Shown: positions 35,255-50,409 of the stretch, piece by piece | Numbering within the stretch: position 1 is the first letter of the stretch | Layout: each line of letters begins with the position of its first letter | Assembly (NCBI RefSeq): GCF_004801305.1 | Contig: NZ_SSOD01000012.1 | Coordinates: forward strand, 1 to 64,000 | Length of the DNA: 64,000 nucleotides | Source: Pseudothauera rhizosphaerae | GTDB lineage: Bacteria; Pseudomonadota; Gammaproteobacteria; Burkholderiales; Rhodocyclaceae | Direction of reading: 5' to 3' | Made by a program: the position numbers and the translations under genes | The notes under the pieces: model-generated | What the model saw: only the letters and a program-made list of their open reading frames with translations | Databases searched by the model: none | What the model was told of the DNA's origin: nothing

Positions 35255-35965
35255 TTATCGCACGGCGTCGGCGGGGTCTACCTGCGCCGAGAAGCGGTAG
35301 CCGCTGCCGCGCACGGTCTGGATCAGGCGGTCGTGGCCGCCCGCTTCGAGCGCGCCGCGCAGGCGGCGGATGTGCACGTCCACCGTGCGTTCCTCGACGA
35401 ACACGTGGTCGCCCCACACCTGGTCCAGCAGTTGCGCACGCGAGTGCACGCGCTCCGGGTGGGTCATCAGGAAGTGCAGCAGGCGGAACTCGGTCGGCCC
35501 CAGCGCGAGCGACTGCTCCCCCGCCGTCACGCGGTGGGTCACCGGATCGAGGCGCAGGCCGCCCAGTTCCACCGCATCCTCGGTCACCTGCGGCGCGCGG
35601 CGGCGCAGCACGGCCTTGATGCGCGCGACCAGTTCGCGCGGGCTGAACGGCTTGGTGATGTAGTCGTCGGCACCGGTCTCCAGGCCGGCCACCTTGTCCT
35701 GCTCCTCGCCGCGGGCGGTGAGCATGATGATGGGGATATCCCGGGTGCGCTCCTCGGCCCGCAGCCGGCGGGCGAAGTCGACGCCGGACATGCCGGGCAG
35801 CATCCAGTCGAGCAGCACCAGATCGGGCAGCGCGTCGCGCACGATGCGCTGGGCGGTCTCCGCATCGGCCGCACGCACCACGTGGTGGCCGGCGCGGGCG
35901 AGGTTGGCGGCGATCAACTCCTGGATCGCCGGTTCGTCTTCCACGAGCAGAATGTTGGCTGGCAT
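35255..35965 (-). CDS. phoB: Phosphate regulon response regulator PhoB
   Basis: A 236-residue OmpR/PhoB-type regulator. The receiver has acidic residues at VEDE (9-11), phospho-acceptor Asp53 in LLDWMLPG and the conserved lysine in YITKPFSP. The winged-helix output domain has [13 protein letters not shown] and [10 protein letters not shown]. It forms an operon with phoR and is divergent from the DUF971 gene. I saw no convincing Pho box upstream. Confidence 0.96.
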   Translation of the reverse strand: MPANILLVEDEPAIQELIAANLARAGHHVVRAADAETAQRIVRDALPDLVLLDWMLPGMSGVDFARRLRAEERTRDIPIIMLTARGEEQDKVAGLETGADDYITKPFSPRELVARIKAVLRRRAPQVTEDAVELGGLRLDPVTHRVTAGEQSLALGPTEFRLLHFLMTHPERVHSRAQLLDQVWGDHVFVEERTVDVHIRRLRGALEAGGHDRLIQTVRGSGYRFSAQVDPADAVR

Positions 35966-36128
35966 GGCTGGGCTCCGTTTGACCGCGGCCAGTGTATTGC
36001 GGCTATTTGAATGTTTGATGACAAGTCACGGGACTGCAACAGCTCTGCAGCGCTGGTGCCACGATCTGCACAAAAAGGGCGGCGGCCGATTCGGGTATGA
36101 TTGTGCCCTCCGACCGGAAGCGCCCACC

Positions 36129-36551
36129 ATGGCAGGACTCGACCAGAACACGCCGACCCCCACGGGCATCACGCTGCATCGCGCCAGCCGCATCCTGGAA
36201 ATCTCCTTCGACGACGGCAGCACCTTCCGCCTGCCGTTCGAGTTCCTGCGCGTGTATTCGCCCTCCGCCGAGGTGCGCGGCCACGGCCCGGGGCAGGAAG
36301 TGCTGCAGCAGGGCAAGCGCGACGTGGACATCCTCGGCCTGGAGCCGGTGGGCAACTACGCTGTCAAGCCGGCGTTCTCGGACGGCCACGACAGCGGCCT
36401 GTACTCCTGGGACTACCTCTACGACATCGGCCGCCGCCATGAAGCGCTGTGGCAGGAATACTTGGCGCGCCTCACCCGCGAGGACGGCAGCCGCGACCCG
36501 GCCGATGTGCCGCCCCCGCCGCCCGAGGGCGGCTGCGGTCACCACCACTGA
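36129..36551 (+). CDS. DUF971 / gamma-butyrobetaine hydroxylase-like N-domain protein
   Basis: A 140-residue protein. Core LEISFDDGSTFRLPFEFLRV and later NYAVKPAFSDGHDSGLYSW match DUF971 proteins, which carry only the small N-terminal fold of gamma-butyrobetaine hydroxylases. The C terminus is proline-rich then CGHHH, a possible metal-binding tail. Function is unsettled; it often neighbours ubiE in this group, as here (39 bases apart). Confidence 0.88.
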   Translation: MAGLDQNTPTPTGITLHRASRILEISFDDGSTFRLPFEFLRVYSPSAEVRGHGPGQEVLQQGKRDVDILGLEPVGNYAVKPAFSDGHDSGLYSWDYLYDIGRRHEALWQEYLARLTREDGSRDPADVPPPPPEGGCGHHH

Positions 36552-36590
36552 TTCCCGCGGCCGCCGCCCGGCCGCCCCAAGGCTTCGACC

Positions 36591-37328
36591 ATGAACGACA
36601 AGACCACGCACTTCGGCTTCCAGACCGTCGCCGAACATGAGAAGCACAAAAAGGTCGCCGAGGTGTTCTCCTCGGTTGCCGGCAACTACGACATCATGAA
36701 CGACCTGATGTCCTTCGGCCTGCACCGGCTGTGGAAGGCATTCACGATCCAGGTTTCCGGCGTGCGCGAGGGCGACCGGGTGCTCGACGTGGCCGGCGGC
36801 ACGGCCGACCTGTCGCTCGCCTTCGCGCGCCGCGTGGGCCCCACCGGCCAGGTGTGGCTCACCGACATCAATCACGCCATGCTCTCGCGCGGCCGCGACC
36901 GCGTGCTCGACCGGGGCTACGCCCTGCCGGTGGCCCAGTGCGACGCGGAAAGGCTGCCCTTCCCCGACGATCACTTCGACTGTGTGACGGTGGCCTTCGG
37001 CCTGCGCAACATGACCCACAAGGACGCGGCGCTGGCCGAGATGCGCCGCGTGCTCAGGCCCGGCGGGCGCCTGCTGGTGCTCGAATTCTCCAAGGTATGG
37101 AAGCCGCTGGAGCCGGCCTACGACCTGTATTCCTTCAAGCTCCTGCCCTGGCTCGGCCATAAGGTGGCCCAGGACGCCGACAGCTACCGCTACCTCGCCG
37201 AATCCATCCGCATGCACCCCGGCCAGGAGGAACTGAAGGCGATCATGGAACGAGCCGGCCTGTCCAGGGTCGATTACTTCAACCTCACGGCCGGGGTCGT
37301 CGCCCTGCACCGTGGCTACAAGTTCTGA
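36591..37328 (+). CDS. ubiE: Ubiquinone/menaquinone methyltransferase UbiE
   Basis: A 245-residue SAM-dependent C-methyltransferase for the benzoquinone ring of ubiquinone and for demethylmenaquinone. N-terminal [21 protein letters not shown]-type start, SAM site [15 protein letters not shown], and [12 protein letters not shown] are all diagnostic. It is followed by a Tim44-like gene and ubiJ, a common quinone cluster order. Confidence 0.97.
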   Translation: MNDKTTHFGFQTVAEHEKHKKVAEVFSSVAGNYDIMNDLMSFGLHRLWKAFTIQVSGVREGDRVLDVAGGTADLSLAFARRVGPTGQVWLTDINHAMLSRGRDRVLDRGYALPVAQCDAERLPFPDDHFDCVTVAFGLRNMTHKDAALAEMRRVLRPGGRLLVLEFSKVWKPLEPAYDLYSFKLLPWLGHKVAQDADSYRYLAESIRMHPGQEELKAIMERAGLSRVDYFNLTAGVVALHRGYKF

Positions 37329-37352
37329 ACCGAGAGAAGAGAAACCCGACCG

Positions 37353-38198
37353 ATGAAGAAATTCCTGCTTTCCCTGATCGTCACCGTGTTCACCGTGGGC
37401 GTCGCCATGCCCGACGCCGAAGCCAGGCGCCTTGGCGGCGGCGGCAGCTTCGGCATCCAGCGCCAGGCCACGCCCGCGCCCCGCGCGCCGGCCACTGCCC
37501 AGACGCCGCCCCGCACCCAGCAGGCGGGGGCCGCACCCAACGCGGCCAAGCCCCGCTCCTCGTGGATGGGGCCCATCGCCGGCCTCGCCGCCGGTCTGGG
37601 GCTGGCCGCGCTGTTCTCCCACCTGGGTCTGGGCGAGGAGTTCGGCTCGCTGGTGCTGATGCTGCTGCTCGTGGGCGGCGCTTTCCTGCTGTTCCGCATG
37701 CTCACCCGCCGGCCGGCCGACAGCGCCCGCCTGCAGTACGCCGGCGCCGGGCGGACTGATCCGCAGGCCGCCCCCGCAGCCCAGTTCGAAGCCGTGCGGA
37801 CGCCGGCCGGCGAATCCTCCGCCCTGCCCGCCGATTTCGACGCCGCGGCCTTCGCCCGCGAGGCCAAGGTGCAGTTCATCCGCCTGCAGGCCGCCCACGA
37901 CGAGGGCAACCTGGACGACATCCGCGCCTTCACCACCCCCGAAGTGTTCGCCGAAGTGCGCATGCAGATCACCGAACGGGGCGGCGCAGTTCAGCGCACC
38001 GACGTGGTCGAACTCGACGCCCAGGTCGTGGAAGTGGCCCAAGAGGCCGGCCAGTACATCGTCGGCGTGCGCTTTTCCGGCCTGCTGCGCGAGGAGGCCG
38101 ACGCCGCGCCGCAGCCCTTCGACGAGATCTGGCATCTGACCAAACCGGTGGACGGGAGCCGCGGCTGGGTCATCGCCGGCATCCAGCAGGTCAGCTAA
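37353..38198 (+). CDS. Tim44-like domain membrane protein
   Basis: A 281-residue protein. An N-terminal signal or anchor (MKKFLLSLIVTVFTVGVAMP) is followed by a proline/alanine-rich linker. A hydrophobic pair lies at about residues 70-120 (MGPIAGLAAGLGLAALF; LVLMLLLVGGAFLLF). The C-terminal Tim44-like domain is at about 160-280 (AFAREAKVQFIRLQAAHDEG, ending GWVIAGIQQVS). Bacterial members sit in the envelope; their role is unknown. Lies between ubiE and ubiJ. Confidence 0.88.
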   Translation: MKKFLLSLIVTVFTVGVAMPDAEARRLGGGGSFGIQRQATPAPRAPATAQTPPRTQQAGAAPNAAKPRSSWMGPIAGLAAGLGLAALFSHLGLGEEFGSLVLMLLLVGGAFLLFRMLTRRPADSARLQYAGAGRTDPQAAPAAQFEAVRTPAGESSALPADFDAAAFAREAKVQFIRLQAAHDEGNLDDIRAFTTPEVFAEVRMQITERGGAVQRTDVVELDAQVVEVAQEAGQYIVGVRFSGLLREEADAAPQPFDEIWHLTKPVDGSRGWVIAGIQQVS

Positions 38199-38255
38199 AC
38201 TCGCAGCATCACGTCTGCCGGAGCAGGGGCGGCACAGCCGCCCCTTGTCTTTTCC

Positions 38256-38843
38256 ATGATCGAAAACGCCTTCATCCCGGTCTTCAATCACCTGCTCGCC
38301 GCAGCGCCCTGGGCGCGCGAGCGCCTGCAGCCCCACGCCGGCCTCGTCGCGCGCCTCGATGTGGCACCCGTATCGATCGGCTTCTCGGTGGACACCCACG
38401 GCCTGCTGCAGGCCGACGCCGCCGAAACGCCCGACGTGGTGCTGAGCATCCCGCTGACGGCGGTGCCCCAGTTCGCGCTCGGACGCTACGACGAGGCGAT
38501 GCGCGCAGTGCATCTGCAGGGCAACGCGGAATTCGCGGATGCGCTCGGCTTCGTGTTCCGCAACCTGCGCTGGGATGCGGAGGAGGACCTCGCCCGGGTG
38601 GTGGGCGACGTGGCCGCCCATCGCATCGCGGCCGGCGCACGGGCGCTGGGCGAGGTGCCGCGCCAGATCGCCGACAAGGCCGGTGCGAATCTCGCCGAGT
38701 ACCTGACCGAGGAGCGCGCGCTGCTCGTGGCGCACCCCGCGGCGAAGGGTTTCGACGACGATCTGCGCACCCTGCGCGATGCGCTGGCGCGCCTGGCCAA
38801 GCGCATCGAACGCCTCGAAGGCGGCCATACCGGCAAACGCTGA
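38256..38843 (+). CDS. ubiJ: Ubiquinone biosynthesis accessory factor UbiJ
   Basis: A 195-residue protein with an N-terminal SCP2-type lipid-binding domain (about residues 20-115) and a C-terminal helical/coiled tail (DDLRTLRDALARLAKRIERL). UbiJ assists the soluble Ubi complex in handling hydrophobic intermediates. Placement after ubiE supports the call; UbiB is not in the window. Confidence 0.9.
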   Translation: MIENAFIPVFNHLLAAAPWARERLQPHAGLVARLDVAPVSIGFSVDTHGLLQADAAETPDVVLSIPLTAVPQFALGRYDEAMRAVHLQGNAEFADALGFVFRNLRWDAEEDLARVVGDVAAHRIAAGARALGEVPRQIADKAGANLAEYLTEERALLVAHPAAKGFDDDLRTLRDALARLAKRIERLEGGHTGKR

Positions 38844-38862
38844 GCCCCCGCAACGCACAAAC

Positions 38863-38890
38863 AAAAAAGCAGCCCGCAGGCTGCTTTTTC
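38863..38890. terminator. Bidirectional terminator between ubiJ and atpC
   Basis: A-run, AGCAGCC, loop CGCA, GGCTGCT, then T-run: a textbook hairpin reading well on both strands. It sits between the convergent ubiE-ubiJ and atp operons. Confidence 0.92.
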
Positions 38891-38910
38891 TTTGTGACGC
38901 GCTTGCGGGC

Positions 38911-39336
38911 TCAGTGGCCGCGCTTGCGCAGCTTCTGGATCGCCGCCAGTTGCGCGATGGCTTCGGCCAGTTCGGCCTGGGCCTTCGCGTAGTCGAGTTG
39001 CGAGCTCTTGTTCGCCATGGCCTCTTCGGCCTTCTTCTTGGCGTCCAGGGCCTTGGCTTCGTCGAGGTCGCGGCCGCGGATCGCGGTGTCGGCGAGCACC
39101 GTCACCAGCCCCGGCTGGACTTCGAGGATGCCGCCGGCGACGAAGACCAGTTCGTCGTCGGTCTGGTTCGGCACCTTCACCCGCACCGCACCCGGCCTGA
39201 TCCGGGTCATCAGCGGCATGTGGCCGGGCAGGATGCCCAGTTCACCCGCTTCGCCCGGCAGCGCGACGAACTCGGCCAGCCCGGAGAAGATCTGCTCTTC
39301 CGCGCTGACGATGTCGACATGTACCGTCATAGCCAT
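38911..39336 (-). CDS. atpC: ATP synthase epsilon subunit
   Basis: A 141-residue F1 subunit of the central stalk. N-terminal beta-sandwich ([34 protein letters not shown]) and C-terminal helical hairpin rich in Ala and Lys. It couples rotation to catalysis and inhibits ATP hydrolysis. Last gene of the atp operon. Confidence 0.97.
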   Translation of the reverse strand: MAMTVHVDIVSAEEQIFSGLAEFVALPGEAGELGILPGHMPLMTRIRPGAVRVKVPNQTDDELVFVAGGILEVQPGLVTVLADTAIRGRDLDEAKALDAKKKAEEAMANKSSQLDYAKAQAELAEAIAQLAAIQKLRKRGH

Positions 39337-39391
39337 AGTGTTTCCTTTTCAGTTCCGCGCGGCGCGCGCAGGCGCCGCGCGGGCGGGCGGA

Positions 39392-40807
<1,416 letters not shown>

Positions 40808-40818
40808 TCAATAATCCG

Positions 40819-41688
40819 TTACACCGCGGCGGCGCCGCCCACGATTTCCGACAGCTCCTTGGTGATCGCAGCCTGGCGGGTCTTGTTGTAGACCAGCTGC
40901 AGCTCACCAATGACGTTCTTGGCGTTGTCGGAAGCGGCCTTCATCGCCACCATGCGCGCACTCTGTTCCGAAGCCATGTTCTCGGCGACGGCCTGATAGA
41001 CCAGCGCCTCCACGTAGCGCACCAGCATCTCGTCGATGACCACCTGAGGATCCGGCTCGTACAGGTAGTCCCACGAACCTTCGGGCGTACCGAGCTTGTC
41101 GCCGGTCAGCGGCAGCAGTTGTTCGAGCACCGGTTCCTGCTTCATCGTGTTGATGAAGCGGGTGTAGGCGATGAACACCGCGTCGATCTCGTCGTTCTGG
41201 AAGGCGTCGAGCATGACCTTGACCGGCCCGATGAGCTTTTCCAGGTGCGGGGTGTCGCCCAGATGCACGACGTGCGACACGACCTTGGCACCGACCCGCT
41301 GCATGAAACCGAGGCCCTTGTTGCCGATGCAGCAGGCACGGACTTCGGTGGCACCGTTGGTCTCCCAGTCCTTCATGGCGTTGATCGCCACGCGCTGGAT
41401 GTTGGTGTTCAGGCCGCCGCACAGCCCCTTGTCGGTGGTCACCAGGATCAGCCCCACCCTTTTCACCTGGTCCTTGCGGACCAGGAAGGGGTGCTTGTAG
41501 TCGGTCACGTTGGCCTGGGACAGGTTCGCGGCGAGTCGGCGGATCTTTTCGGCATAGGGGCGGGCCGACCGCATCCGGTCCTGCGCCTTGCGCATCTTGG
41601 ACGCGGCCACCATCTCCATGGCCTTGGTGATCTTGCGCGTGTTCTGCACGCTCTTGATCTTGGTACGGATTTCCTTACCGCTAGCCAT
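40819..41688 (-). CDS. atpG: ATP synthase gamma subunit
   Basis: A 289-residue rotor shaft. The N-terminal helix ([20 protein letters not shown]) and C-terminal helix ([20 protein letters not shown]) form the coiled coil inside the alpha-beta hexamer; [13 protein letters not shown] is the conserved core motif. Confidence 0.98.
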   Translation of the reverse strand: MASGKEIRTKIKSVQNTRKITKAMEMVAASKMRKAQDRMRSARPYAEKIRRLAANLSQANVTDYKHPFLVRKDQVKRVGLILVTTDKGLCGGLNTNIQRVAINAMKDWETNGATEVRACCIGNKGLGFMQRVGAKVVSHVVHLGDTPHLEKLIGPVKVMLDAFQNDEIDAVFIAYTRFINTMKQEPVLEQLLPLTGDKLGTPEGSWDYLYEPDPQVVIDEMLVRYVEALVYQAVAENMASEQSARMVAMKAASDNAKNVIGELQLVYNKTRQAAITKELSEIVGGAAAV

Positions 41689-41709
41689 ATTCCGTCTCCG
41701 TCCGCGGCC

Positions 41710-43248
<1,539 letters not shown>

Positions 43249-43260
43249 GGATGTATGCTC

Positions 43261-43797
43261 CTAGTTCTTTAGCGCAGCGGCCATGTTCGCGAGCTTGCCG
43301 CGTACCGAGGCGTCGATGACTTCGTCGCCGACCGCGATGCGGACCCCACCGATCAGTTCGGGGTCGATGCTGACCTGGATGTCGAGCCTGGACTTGAAGC
43401 GGGCTTCAAGGTCGCTCTTCAGGTTGGCCAGCGTGGCATCGTCGAGCGGGAAGGCGGAGGCGATCTGCGCCTCCTGGACGCCCTCATGTTCGTTCTTGAG
43501 CTGAACGAACAGGTCACGGATCTCCGGAAGCAGTTGCAGGCGTTCGTTGGCCACGAGGACACGGACGAAATTCTGCAGTTCGGCGGACAGGCCTTCCCCC
43601 GCCAGATCGAGCACCAGCTTGATCAGTTGGTCATCGGTCAGCTTGGGGTCGGCGATACACGCCCGCAGTTGCGGATCGGCAGCGAGTGCCGCCAGCCGAT
43701 CCAGTGCTTCCGACCAAGGCCCCAGCGCACCTGCCCCGCGGGCCAGCTCGAAGGCGGCATCCGCATAGGGGCGCGCGATGGTGACGTTCTCGGCCAT
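43261..43797 (-). CDS. atpH: ATP synthase delta subunit
   Basis: A 178-residue peripheral-stalk subunit linking F1 alpha to the b dimer. N-terminal helical domain ([15 protein letters not shown]-type) and C-terminal [19 protein letters not shown] are conserved. It is 12 bases upstream of atpA. Confidence 0.97.
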   Translation of the reverse strand: MAENVTIARPYADAAFELARGAGALGPWSEALDRLAALAADPQLRACIADPKLTDDQLIKLVLDLAGEGLSAELQNFVRVLVANERLQLLPEIRDLFVQLKNEHEGVQEAQIASAFPLDDATLANLKSDLEARFKSRLDIQVSIDPELIGGVRIAVGDEVIDASVRGKLANMAAALKN

Positions 43798-43800
43798 GAC

Positions 43801-44274
43801 TTATTGCAGTTCCTGTTTCAGGTTGGCGAGCAGCTCGACGTGGGCCTGGGCGTTGATTTCCTTGCGCAGGATGCGCTCGGCACCGGCCACGGCCAGCGCG
43901 GCGACCTGCTCGCGCAGGGCTTCCTTGGCGCGCTGGGCGGCGGCACCGGCTTCGGCTTCGGCGTCTTCACGGGCCTTGGCGATCAGGCGGGCGGCTTCGG
44001 CTCGGGCGTCGTCGATGAGCTTGGCGGCCTGCTTCTCGGCGGCCGCGCGCGTGTCACCCGCCGATTCGCGGGCCTTGCGCAGTTCTTCGACGACCTTCTT
44101 CTCGGCCAGCACGAGGTCGGCCTTTGCCTTGTCCGCAGCCGCAAGCCCGTCCGCGATCTTCTTCGCGCGCTCGTCGAGTGCCTTCACGATCGGCGGCCAC
44201 ACGAATTTCATCGTGAACCAGCCGAGGATGAAGAACACAACGAGCTGAGCGATCAGGGTTGCGTTCAGATTCAC
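43801..44274 (-). CDS. atpF: ATP synthase b subunit
   Basis: A 157-residue stator subunit: one N-terminal membrane helix ([20 protein letters not shown]) then a long Ala/Glu/Lys/Arg-rich coiled coil. Only one b gene is present, so a homodimeric stator is expected. Confidence 0.97.
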   Translation of the reverse strand: MNLNATLIAQLVVFFILGWFTMKFVWPPIVKALDERAKKIADGLAAADKAKADLVLAEKKVVEELRKARESAGDTRAAAEKQAAKLIDDARAEAARLIAKAREDAEAEAGAAAQRAKEALREQVAALAVAGAERILRKEINAQAHVELLANLKQELQ

Positions 44275-44317
44275 TGTTCTGTTCCCTCGGTGAGGTTAAG
44301 AGGACGAACCGAACCGA

Positions 44318-45812
<1,495 letters not shown>

Positions 45813-45863
45813 GTGCCTTGCCGGTGCGCGAGGAGCCGCGCCACCGCTTCGAAAATCCGGGCA

Positions 45864-45892
45864 ATACTAGGGGTTAACCGTAACAAAGTCAA
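45864..45892 (-). promoter_or_regulatory. Sigma-70 promoter of the atp operon
   Basis: On the minus strand TTGACT (45892-45887), a 17-base spacer, then TAGTAT (45869-45864), ending 52 bases before atpI. The -35 differs from consensus at one base and the spacing is optimal. Confidence 0.7.
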
Positions 45893-46029
45893 ACCGCCGA
45901 TGCGGTGCAACATGATCCGGCCGGGACGGTCATGCGTCTTATATATGACCATGAAATGCCCCCCCATTCAGCCATCTCGCCCGGCCGGGCAAAATTCCCA
46001 TATCCATCACATGGTTATTCAGGGGATGC

Positions 46030-46896
46030 CTATTGCCTCAGCCTGGCGAGCAGGCCGTCGAGCTGATCCAGATCGGCGAAGCGGATGGCCACCTCGCCCA
46101 CGCCCTTGCGGTTGGCCTTGATCTTCACCGTGGCGCCGATGGCGTCGGAAAGCTCCTCCTCCAGGCGCAGCAGGTCCCTGTCCGGCGGTGGCGCGGCTTT
46201 CTTCTGGCGCGGGTTGAGCGTGTGCTGCACCAGGCGCTCGGTCTCGCGCACCGACAGGCCGCGGGCGGCCACGTGGTTGGCGAGCTGGATCTGGTTCGCG
46301 CCGTCGAGCGGCAGCAGTGCGCGCGCGTGGCCCATGTCGATGTCGCCGGCCATCAGCAGTTCCTGCACCGGCACGGCGAGATTCAGCAGGCGCAGCAGGT
46401 TGGACGCGGCCGGGCGCGAGCGCCCCACCGCATCGGCCGCCTGCTGGTGGGTCATGCCGAACTCGTCGATCAGGCGCTGGATGCCGCCGGCCTCTTCGAG
46501 GGGATTCAGGTCTTCGCGCTGGATGTTCTCGATCAGCGACATGGCCAGCGCGGCCTCGTCCGGGATATCCCGCACTAGGCAGGGCACGTCCGCCAGCCCG
46601 GCGATGCGCGCGGCGCGCCAGCGCCGTTCGCCGGCGATGATCTCGTAGCGCGGCGAGCCATCCACCGCCGGCAGCGGCCGCACCAGGATGGGCTGCATGA
46701 CCCCCTGGGCCTTGATCGAGGCCGCCAGCTCTTCCAGCGAACCGGGGTCCATGCGCGTGCGCGGCTGGTACTTGCCGGGCTGCAGCAGTTCGGCCCGCAG
46801 GGTCTGCAGTTCGCCCTGTTCAACGTCGTCGTCGCGGTTGGCGGCCAGCAGCGCATCCAGGCCGCGGCCCAGGCCTTTGAGTTTAGGTGGGGTCAT
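46030..46896 (-). CDS. parB: Chromosome partitioning protein ParB
   Basis: A 288-residue ParB/Spo0J. The CTPase/clamp motif is in GERRWRAARIAGLADVPC, followed by a helix-turn-helix (MTHQQAADAVGRSRPAASNL) for parS binding and a C-terminal dimer domain. It loads at parS near the origin and works with ParA. ParA ends 19 bases upstream. Confidence 0.97.
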   Translation of the reverse strand: MTPPKLKGLGRGLDALLAANRDDDVEQGELQTLRAELLQPGKYQPRTRMDPGSLEELAASIKAQGVMQPILVRPLPAVDGSPRYEIIAGERRWRAARIAGLADVPCLVRDIPDEAALAMSLIENIQREDLNPLEEAGGIQRLIDEFGMTHQQAADAVGRSRPAASNLLRLLNLAVPVQELLMAGDIDMGHARALLPLDGANQIQLANHVAARGLSVRETERLVQHTLNPRQKKAAPPPDRDLLRLEEELSDAIGATVKIKANRKGVGEVAIRFADLDQLDGLLARLRQ

Positions 46897-46915
46897 GGCG
46901 GTGTCGGTCTTTCGG

Positions 46916-47686
46916 TTAGAGCGTCTTGACCCGCTCGATCATCTCTTCCGCGAAGGCCATGTAGGCCTGCGCACCCTTGGCGGACTTGTCGTACACCACG
47001 CCCGGGATGCCGTGGCTGGGCGCTTCGGCCAGGCGCACGTTGCGCGGCACGATGGCGCGGAACACCTTGTCGCCGAAGTGGCCTTCGAGCTGGGCGGAGA
47101 CTTGCTGCTGCAGGGTCATGCGCGGGTCGAACATGACGCGCAGCAGGCCGATGATCTTCAGGTCGCGGTTGAGGTTGGCGTGTACCTTCTTGATGGTGTT
47201 TACCAGGTCCGAAAGCCCTTCCAGTGCGTAGTACTCGCACTGCATGGGGATGATGACCCCGTGGGCGGCGCACAGGGCGTTGAGCGTCAGCATGGACAGG
47301 GACGGCGGGCAGTCGATGAGCACGAAGTCGTAGTCCGCGTCGAACTCCCGCAGCGCGTCGCGCAGGCGGCCTTCGCGCCGCTCCAGGTCCACCAGTTCGA
47401 CTTCGGCTCCGGCCAGGTCGCGGTTGGCCGGCAGGATGTCGAAGCCGCCGGTGGGCGAGGCGGTGCGCGCCTCGGCCAGGCCCGCCAGGCCCACCAGCAG
47501 GTGGTAGACGGACTTTTCCAGCGCGCGCTTGTCCACGCCGCTGCCCATGGTGGCGTTGCCCTGGGGGTCCAGGTCCACCAGCAGCGTGCGCTGGCCGGCC
47601 TGGTGCAGCGCGGCGGCGAGATTGACGCTGGTGGTGGTCTTGCCGACCCCGCCTTTCTGGTTGGCGACACAGAAGATGCGAGCCAT
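46916..47686 (-). CDS. parA: Chromosome partitioning ATPase ParA
   Basis: A 256-residue Walker-type ATPase. The deviant Walker A is VANQKGGVGKTTTSVNLA, Walker A' LVDLDPQGNATMG and Walker B FVLIDCPPSLS. Lack of an N-terminal DNA-binding extension marks the chromosomal Soj type. It abuts rsmG directly, with no spacing. Confidence 0.97.
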   Translation of the reverse strand: MARIFCVANQKGGVGKTTTSVNLAAALHQAGQRTLLVDLDPQGNATMGSGVDKRALEKSVYHLLVGLAGLAEARTASPTGGFDILPANRDLAGAEVELVDLERREGRLRDALREFDADYDFVLIDCPPSLSMLTLNALCAAHGVIIPMQCEYYALEGLSDLVNTIKKVHANLNRDLKIIGLLRVMFDPRMTLQQQVSAQLEGHFGDKVFRAIVPRNVRLAEAPSHGIPGVVYDKSAKGAQAYMAFAEEMIERVKTL

Positions 47687-48337
47687 TCAGTCCTCTTTGC
47701 GATCCCGTTGCAGGATGATCAGGTGGCGCTCCGCGTCCAGCCCGGGCACCGCCAGCCGGTGGATGGCGGCGACCTGCCAGCCGGCCGGCAGGCGGGCAAT
47801 TTCCTCGGCAGGATACACGCCCTTCATGGCGAAGATGCGCCCGCCGGGCGCCACTAGGTGGCCGGCCAGTTCGACGAACAGGGCCAGTTCCGCGAAGGCG
47901 CGCGAGATGACGCCGTCGAAGGGACGATCCGCGGCGAGCTTCTCCACCCGCTGGTTTTCCACCCGGAAGTTGGCGAGCCCGAGTTCGATCTTCGCCTGTT
48001 GCTGGAAGGCGGCCTTCTTGTTCACCGTCTCCACGGACACCACTTCCAGTTCCGGGCGCACGACGGCGAGCGCGATGCCCGGCAGGCCGGCACCGGAGCC
48101 GATGTCCGCCAGGCGTTCGACGCCCGCCAGATGCGGCAGCACCGCCAGCGAATCGAGGAGGTGGTGGGTCACCACCTCCTCGGGCGCGCGCAGCGCGGTG
48201 AGGTTGTAGACCCGGTTCCATTTCAGCAGCAGCTCGCCGAAGGCGATCAGCCGCTCTTGCGTTCCGGCCGGCAAATCCAGACCGAGGGCCGCCAGCCCTT
48301 TGGCCAGTTGGCCGCGGTACGGCTCAAGCACGCTCAT
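47687..48337 (-). CDS. rsmG: 16S rRNA (guanine-N7)-methyltransferase RsmG
   Basis: A 216-residue SAM enzyme methylating G527 of 16S rRNA; loss gives low-level streptomycin resistance. SAM motif [16 protein letters not shown] and N-terminal [16 protein letters not shown] are characteristic. Its start overlaps the mnmG stop by four bases. Confidence 0.97.
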   Translation of the reverse strand: MSVLEPYRGQLAKGLAALGLDLPAGTQERLIAFGELLLKWNRVYNLTALRAPEEVVTHHLLDSLAVLPHLAGVERLADIGSGAGLPGIALAVVRPELEVVSVETVNKKAAFQQQAKIELGLANFRVENQRVEKLAADRPFDGVISRAFAELALFVELAGHLVAPGGRIFAMKGVYPAEEIARLPAGWQVAAIHRLAVPGLDAERHLIILQRDRKED

Positions 48338-50250
48338 GCGGACTTGCGCCCGTCGTCGTCGGCACCCCGCGCGGCCAGTTCCCGGCGCTTGAGCCACACC
48401 AGCAGCAGGGAGATGGCCGCCGGGGTCACGCCCTGGATACGGCCCGCCTGGCCTATGGTCTCCGGCCTGTGGGCGCTGAGCTTCTGCTGCACTTCCTTGG
48501 AGAGCCCGCGCACCTGGGCATAGTCCAGGTCGGCCGGCAGGCGGGTGGCCTCGGCCTGCAGTTGTTTCGCCACCTCGTCCTGCTGGCGGTCGATGTAGCC
48601 CTGGTACTTGGCGGCGATCTCGATCTGCTCCACCACCTGGGGGTCGGTCTCGGCTTCTGCCGGCGAGCCGGGCAGGCTTATCAGGCCGGCATAGGTGGTC
48701 TCCGGGCGGCGCAGCAGCTCGAAGTAGCGCTGCTCGCGCTCCAGGGGTTTGCCCAGCACGCGCATCTGCTCGTCCGCGGGAATCGCCTCGGGCCGCGCCC
48801 AGGCGGCCTTCAGTTGCGTGGTGCCCCGCTCGATCGCCTCGCGCTTGGCGCAGAAGGCGGACCAGCGCGCGTCGTCCACCAGACCCAGTTCGCGGCCCTT
48901 TTCGGTGAGGCGCAGGTCGGCGTTGTCCTCGCGCAGTTGCAGGCGGTACTCGGCGCGGGAGGTGAACATGCGGTAGGGCTCGGACACTCCGCGGGTGATG
49001 AGATCGTCCACCAGCACGCCCAGGTAGGCCTCGTCCCGGCGCGGGCACCAGGGCCCGCGGCCCTGCACCTGCAGCGCGGCGTTGGCGCCGGCGAGCAGGC
49101 CCTGGGCGGCGGCTTCCTCGTAGCCGGTGGTGCCGTTGATCTGGCCGGCGAAGAAAAGCCCGGCGATGGACTTGGTTTCCAGCGAGGACTTGAGATTGCG
49201 CGGATCGAAGTAGTCGTACTCGATGGCGTAGCCGGGGCGCAGGATGTGGGCGTTCTCCAGGCCGCGGATGGAACGCACGATGGCCAACTGCACGTCGAAG
49301 GGTAGCGAGGTGGAGATGCCGTTGGGGTATATCTCGTGGGTCGCCAGCCCTTCCGGCTCCAGGAAGACATGATGGCTGTCCCTGTCGGCGAAGCGGTGAA
49401 TCTTGTCCTCGATGGACGGGCAGTAGCGCGGCCCCACGCCCTCGATCACGCCGGAATACATCGGCGAACGGTCGAGATTGGCGCGGATGACGTCGTGGGT
49501 GCGGGGATTGGTCTCCGTCATCCAGCACGGCAGTTGCGCCGGGTGCTGGCCGGCGTGGCCGAGGAAGCTGAACACCGGCACCGGATCGTCGCCCGGCTGC
49601 ACCGTCATCACGGAAAAATCGATGCTGCGCGCGTCCAGGCGTGGCGGCGTGCCGGTCTTCAGCCGCCCCTGGGGCAGCTTCAGTTCCTTCAGGCGCTGGC
49701 CTAGCGAGATCGCGGGGGGATCGCCCGCGCGGCCGGCGGAATAGTGTTCCAGGCCGACGTGGATCAGGCCGTTGAGGAAGGTGCCGGCGGTCAGCACCAC
49801 GGCCGGCGCCTCGAAACGCAAGCCGATCTGCGTCACCACGCCGGTAACCCGGTCGCCCGCCACGGTGAGGTCGTCCACCGCCTGCTGGAACAGCCACAGA
49901 TTGGGCTGGTTCTCCAGCCGCTTGCGGATCGCCGCCTTGTACAGCACCCGGTCGGCCTGCGCCCGCGTGGCGCGCACCGCCGGGCCCTTGGAGGCGTTGA
50001 GAATGCGGAACTGGATGCCGCCCTCGTCGGTGGCCGCCGCCATGGCGCCGCCCAGGGCATCCACCTCCTTGACCAGGTGCCCCTTGCCGATGCCGCCGAT
50101 CGACGGATTGCAGCTCATCGCGCCCAGCGTCTCGATGTTGTGCGTGAGCAGCAGGGTGCGGCAGCCCATGCGGGCCGCGGCCAGCGCAGCCTCGGTCCCG
50201 GCGTGGCCGCCGCCGACCACGATGACGTCGAAACGGGTGGGGTAGAGCAT
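48334..50250 (-). CDS. mnmG: tRNA uridine-5-carboxymethylaminomethyl enzyme MnmG
   Basis: A 638-residue FAD protein that, with MnmE, modifies U34 of several tRNAs. The FAD motif [19 protein letters not shown] is at the N terminus. [21 protein letters not shown]-type and the C-terminal helical domain ([20 protein letters not shown]) are intact. It heads mnmG-rsmG-parA-parB, an origin-proximal gene order. Confidence 0.98.
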   Translation of the reverse strand: MLYPTRFDVIVVGGGHAGTEAALAAARMGCRTLLLTHNIETLGAMSCNPSIGGIGKGHLVKEVDALGGAMAAATDEGGIQFRILNASKGPAVRATRAQADRVLYKAAIRKRLENQPNLWLFQQAVDDLTVAGDRVTGVVTQIGLRFEAPAVVLTAGTFLNGLIHVGLEHYSAGRAGDPPAISLGQRLKELKLPQGRLKTGTPPRLDARSIDFSVMTVQPGDDPVPVFSFLGHAGQHPAQLPCWMTETNPRTHDVIRANLDRSPMYSGVIEGVGPRYCPSIEDKIHRFADRDSHHVFLEPEGLATHEIYPNGISTSLPFDVQLAIVRSIRGLENAHILRPGYAIEYDYFDPRNLKSSLETKSIAGLFFAGQINGTTGYEEAAAQGLLAGANAALQVQGRGPWCPRRDEAYLGVLVDDLITRGVSEPYRMFTSRAEYRLQLREDNADLRLTEKGRELGLVDDARWSAFCAKREAIERGTTQLKAAWARPEAIPADEQMRVLGKPLEREQRYFELLRRPETTYAGLISLPGSPAEAETDPQVVEQIEIAAKYQGYIDRQQDEVAKQLQAEATRLPADLDYAQVRGLSKEVQQKLSAHRPETIGQAGRIQGVTPAAISLLLVWLKRRELAARGADDDGRKSA

Positions 50251-50409
50251 GCTGCGCTCCGCGCTTCCGGGCTGGGAAAGGCGGGCGATTCTACGCCGTT
50301 GCGGCGCAAAAGCCTAGCGAGGAGCGGCTTTGTTTCACGGAATAATCATTGCCAAACATTGGTTTATTGCCCCAGCGAGCAAACACCGCCCGGGCCTGCC
50401 CGGCGGGCG

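Noticed and set aside
50331-50346. TGTTTCACG resembling half of a parS site upstream of mnmG
   Set aside because: The second half of the palindrome (GTGAAACA) is absent, so it is not a credible ParB site, although parS is expected near this gene cluster.
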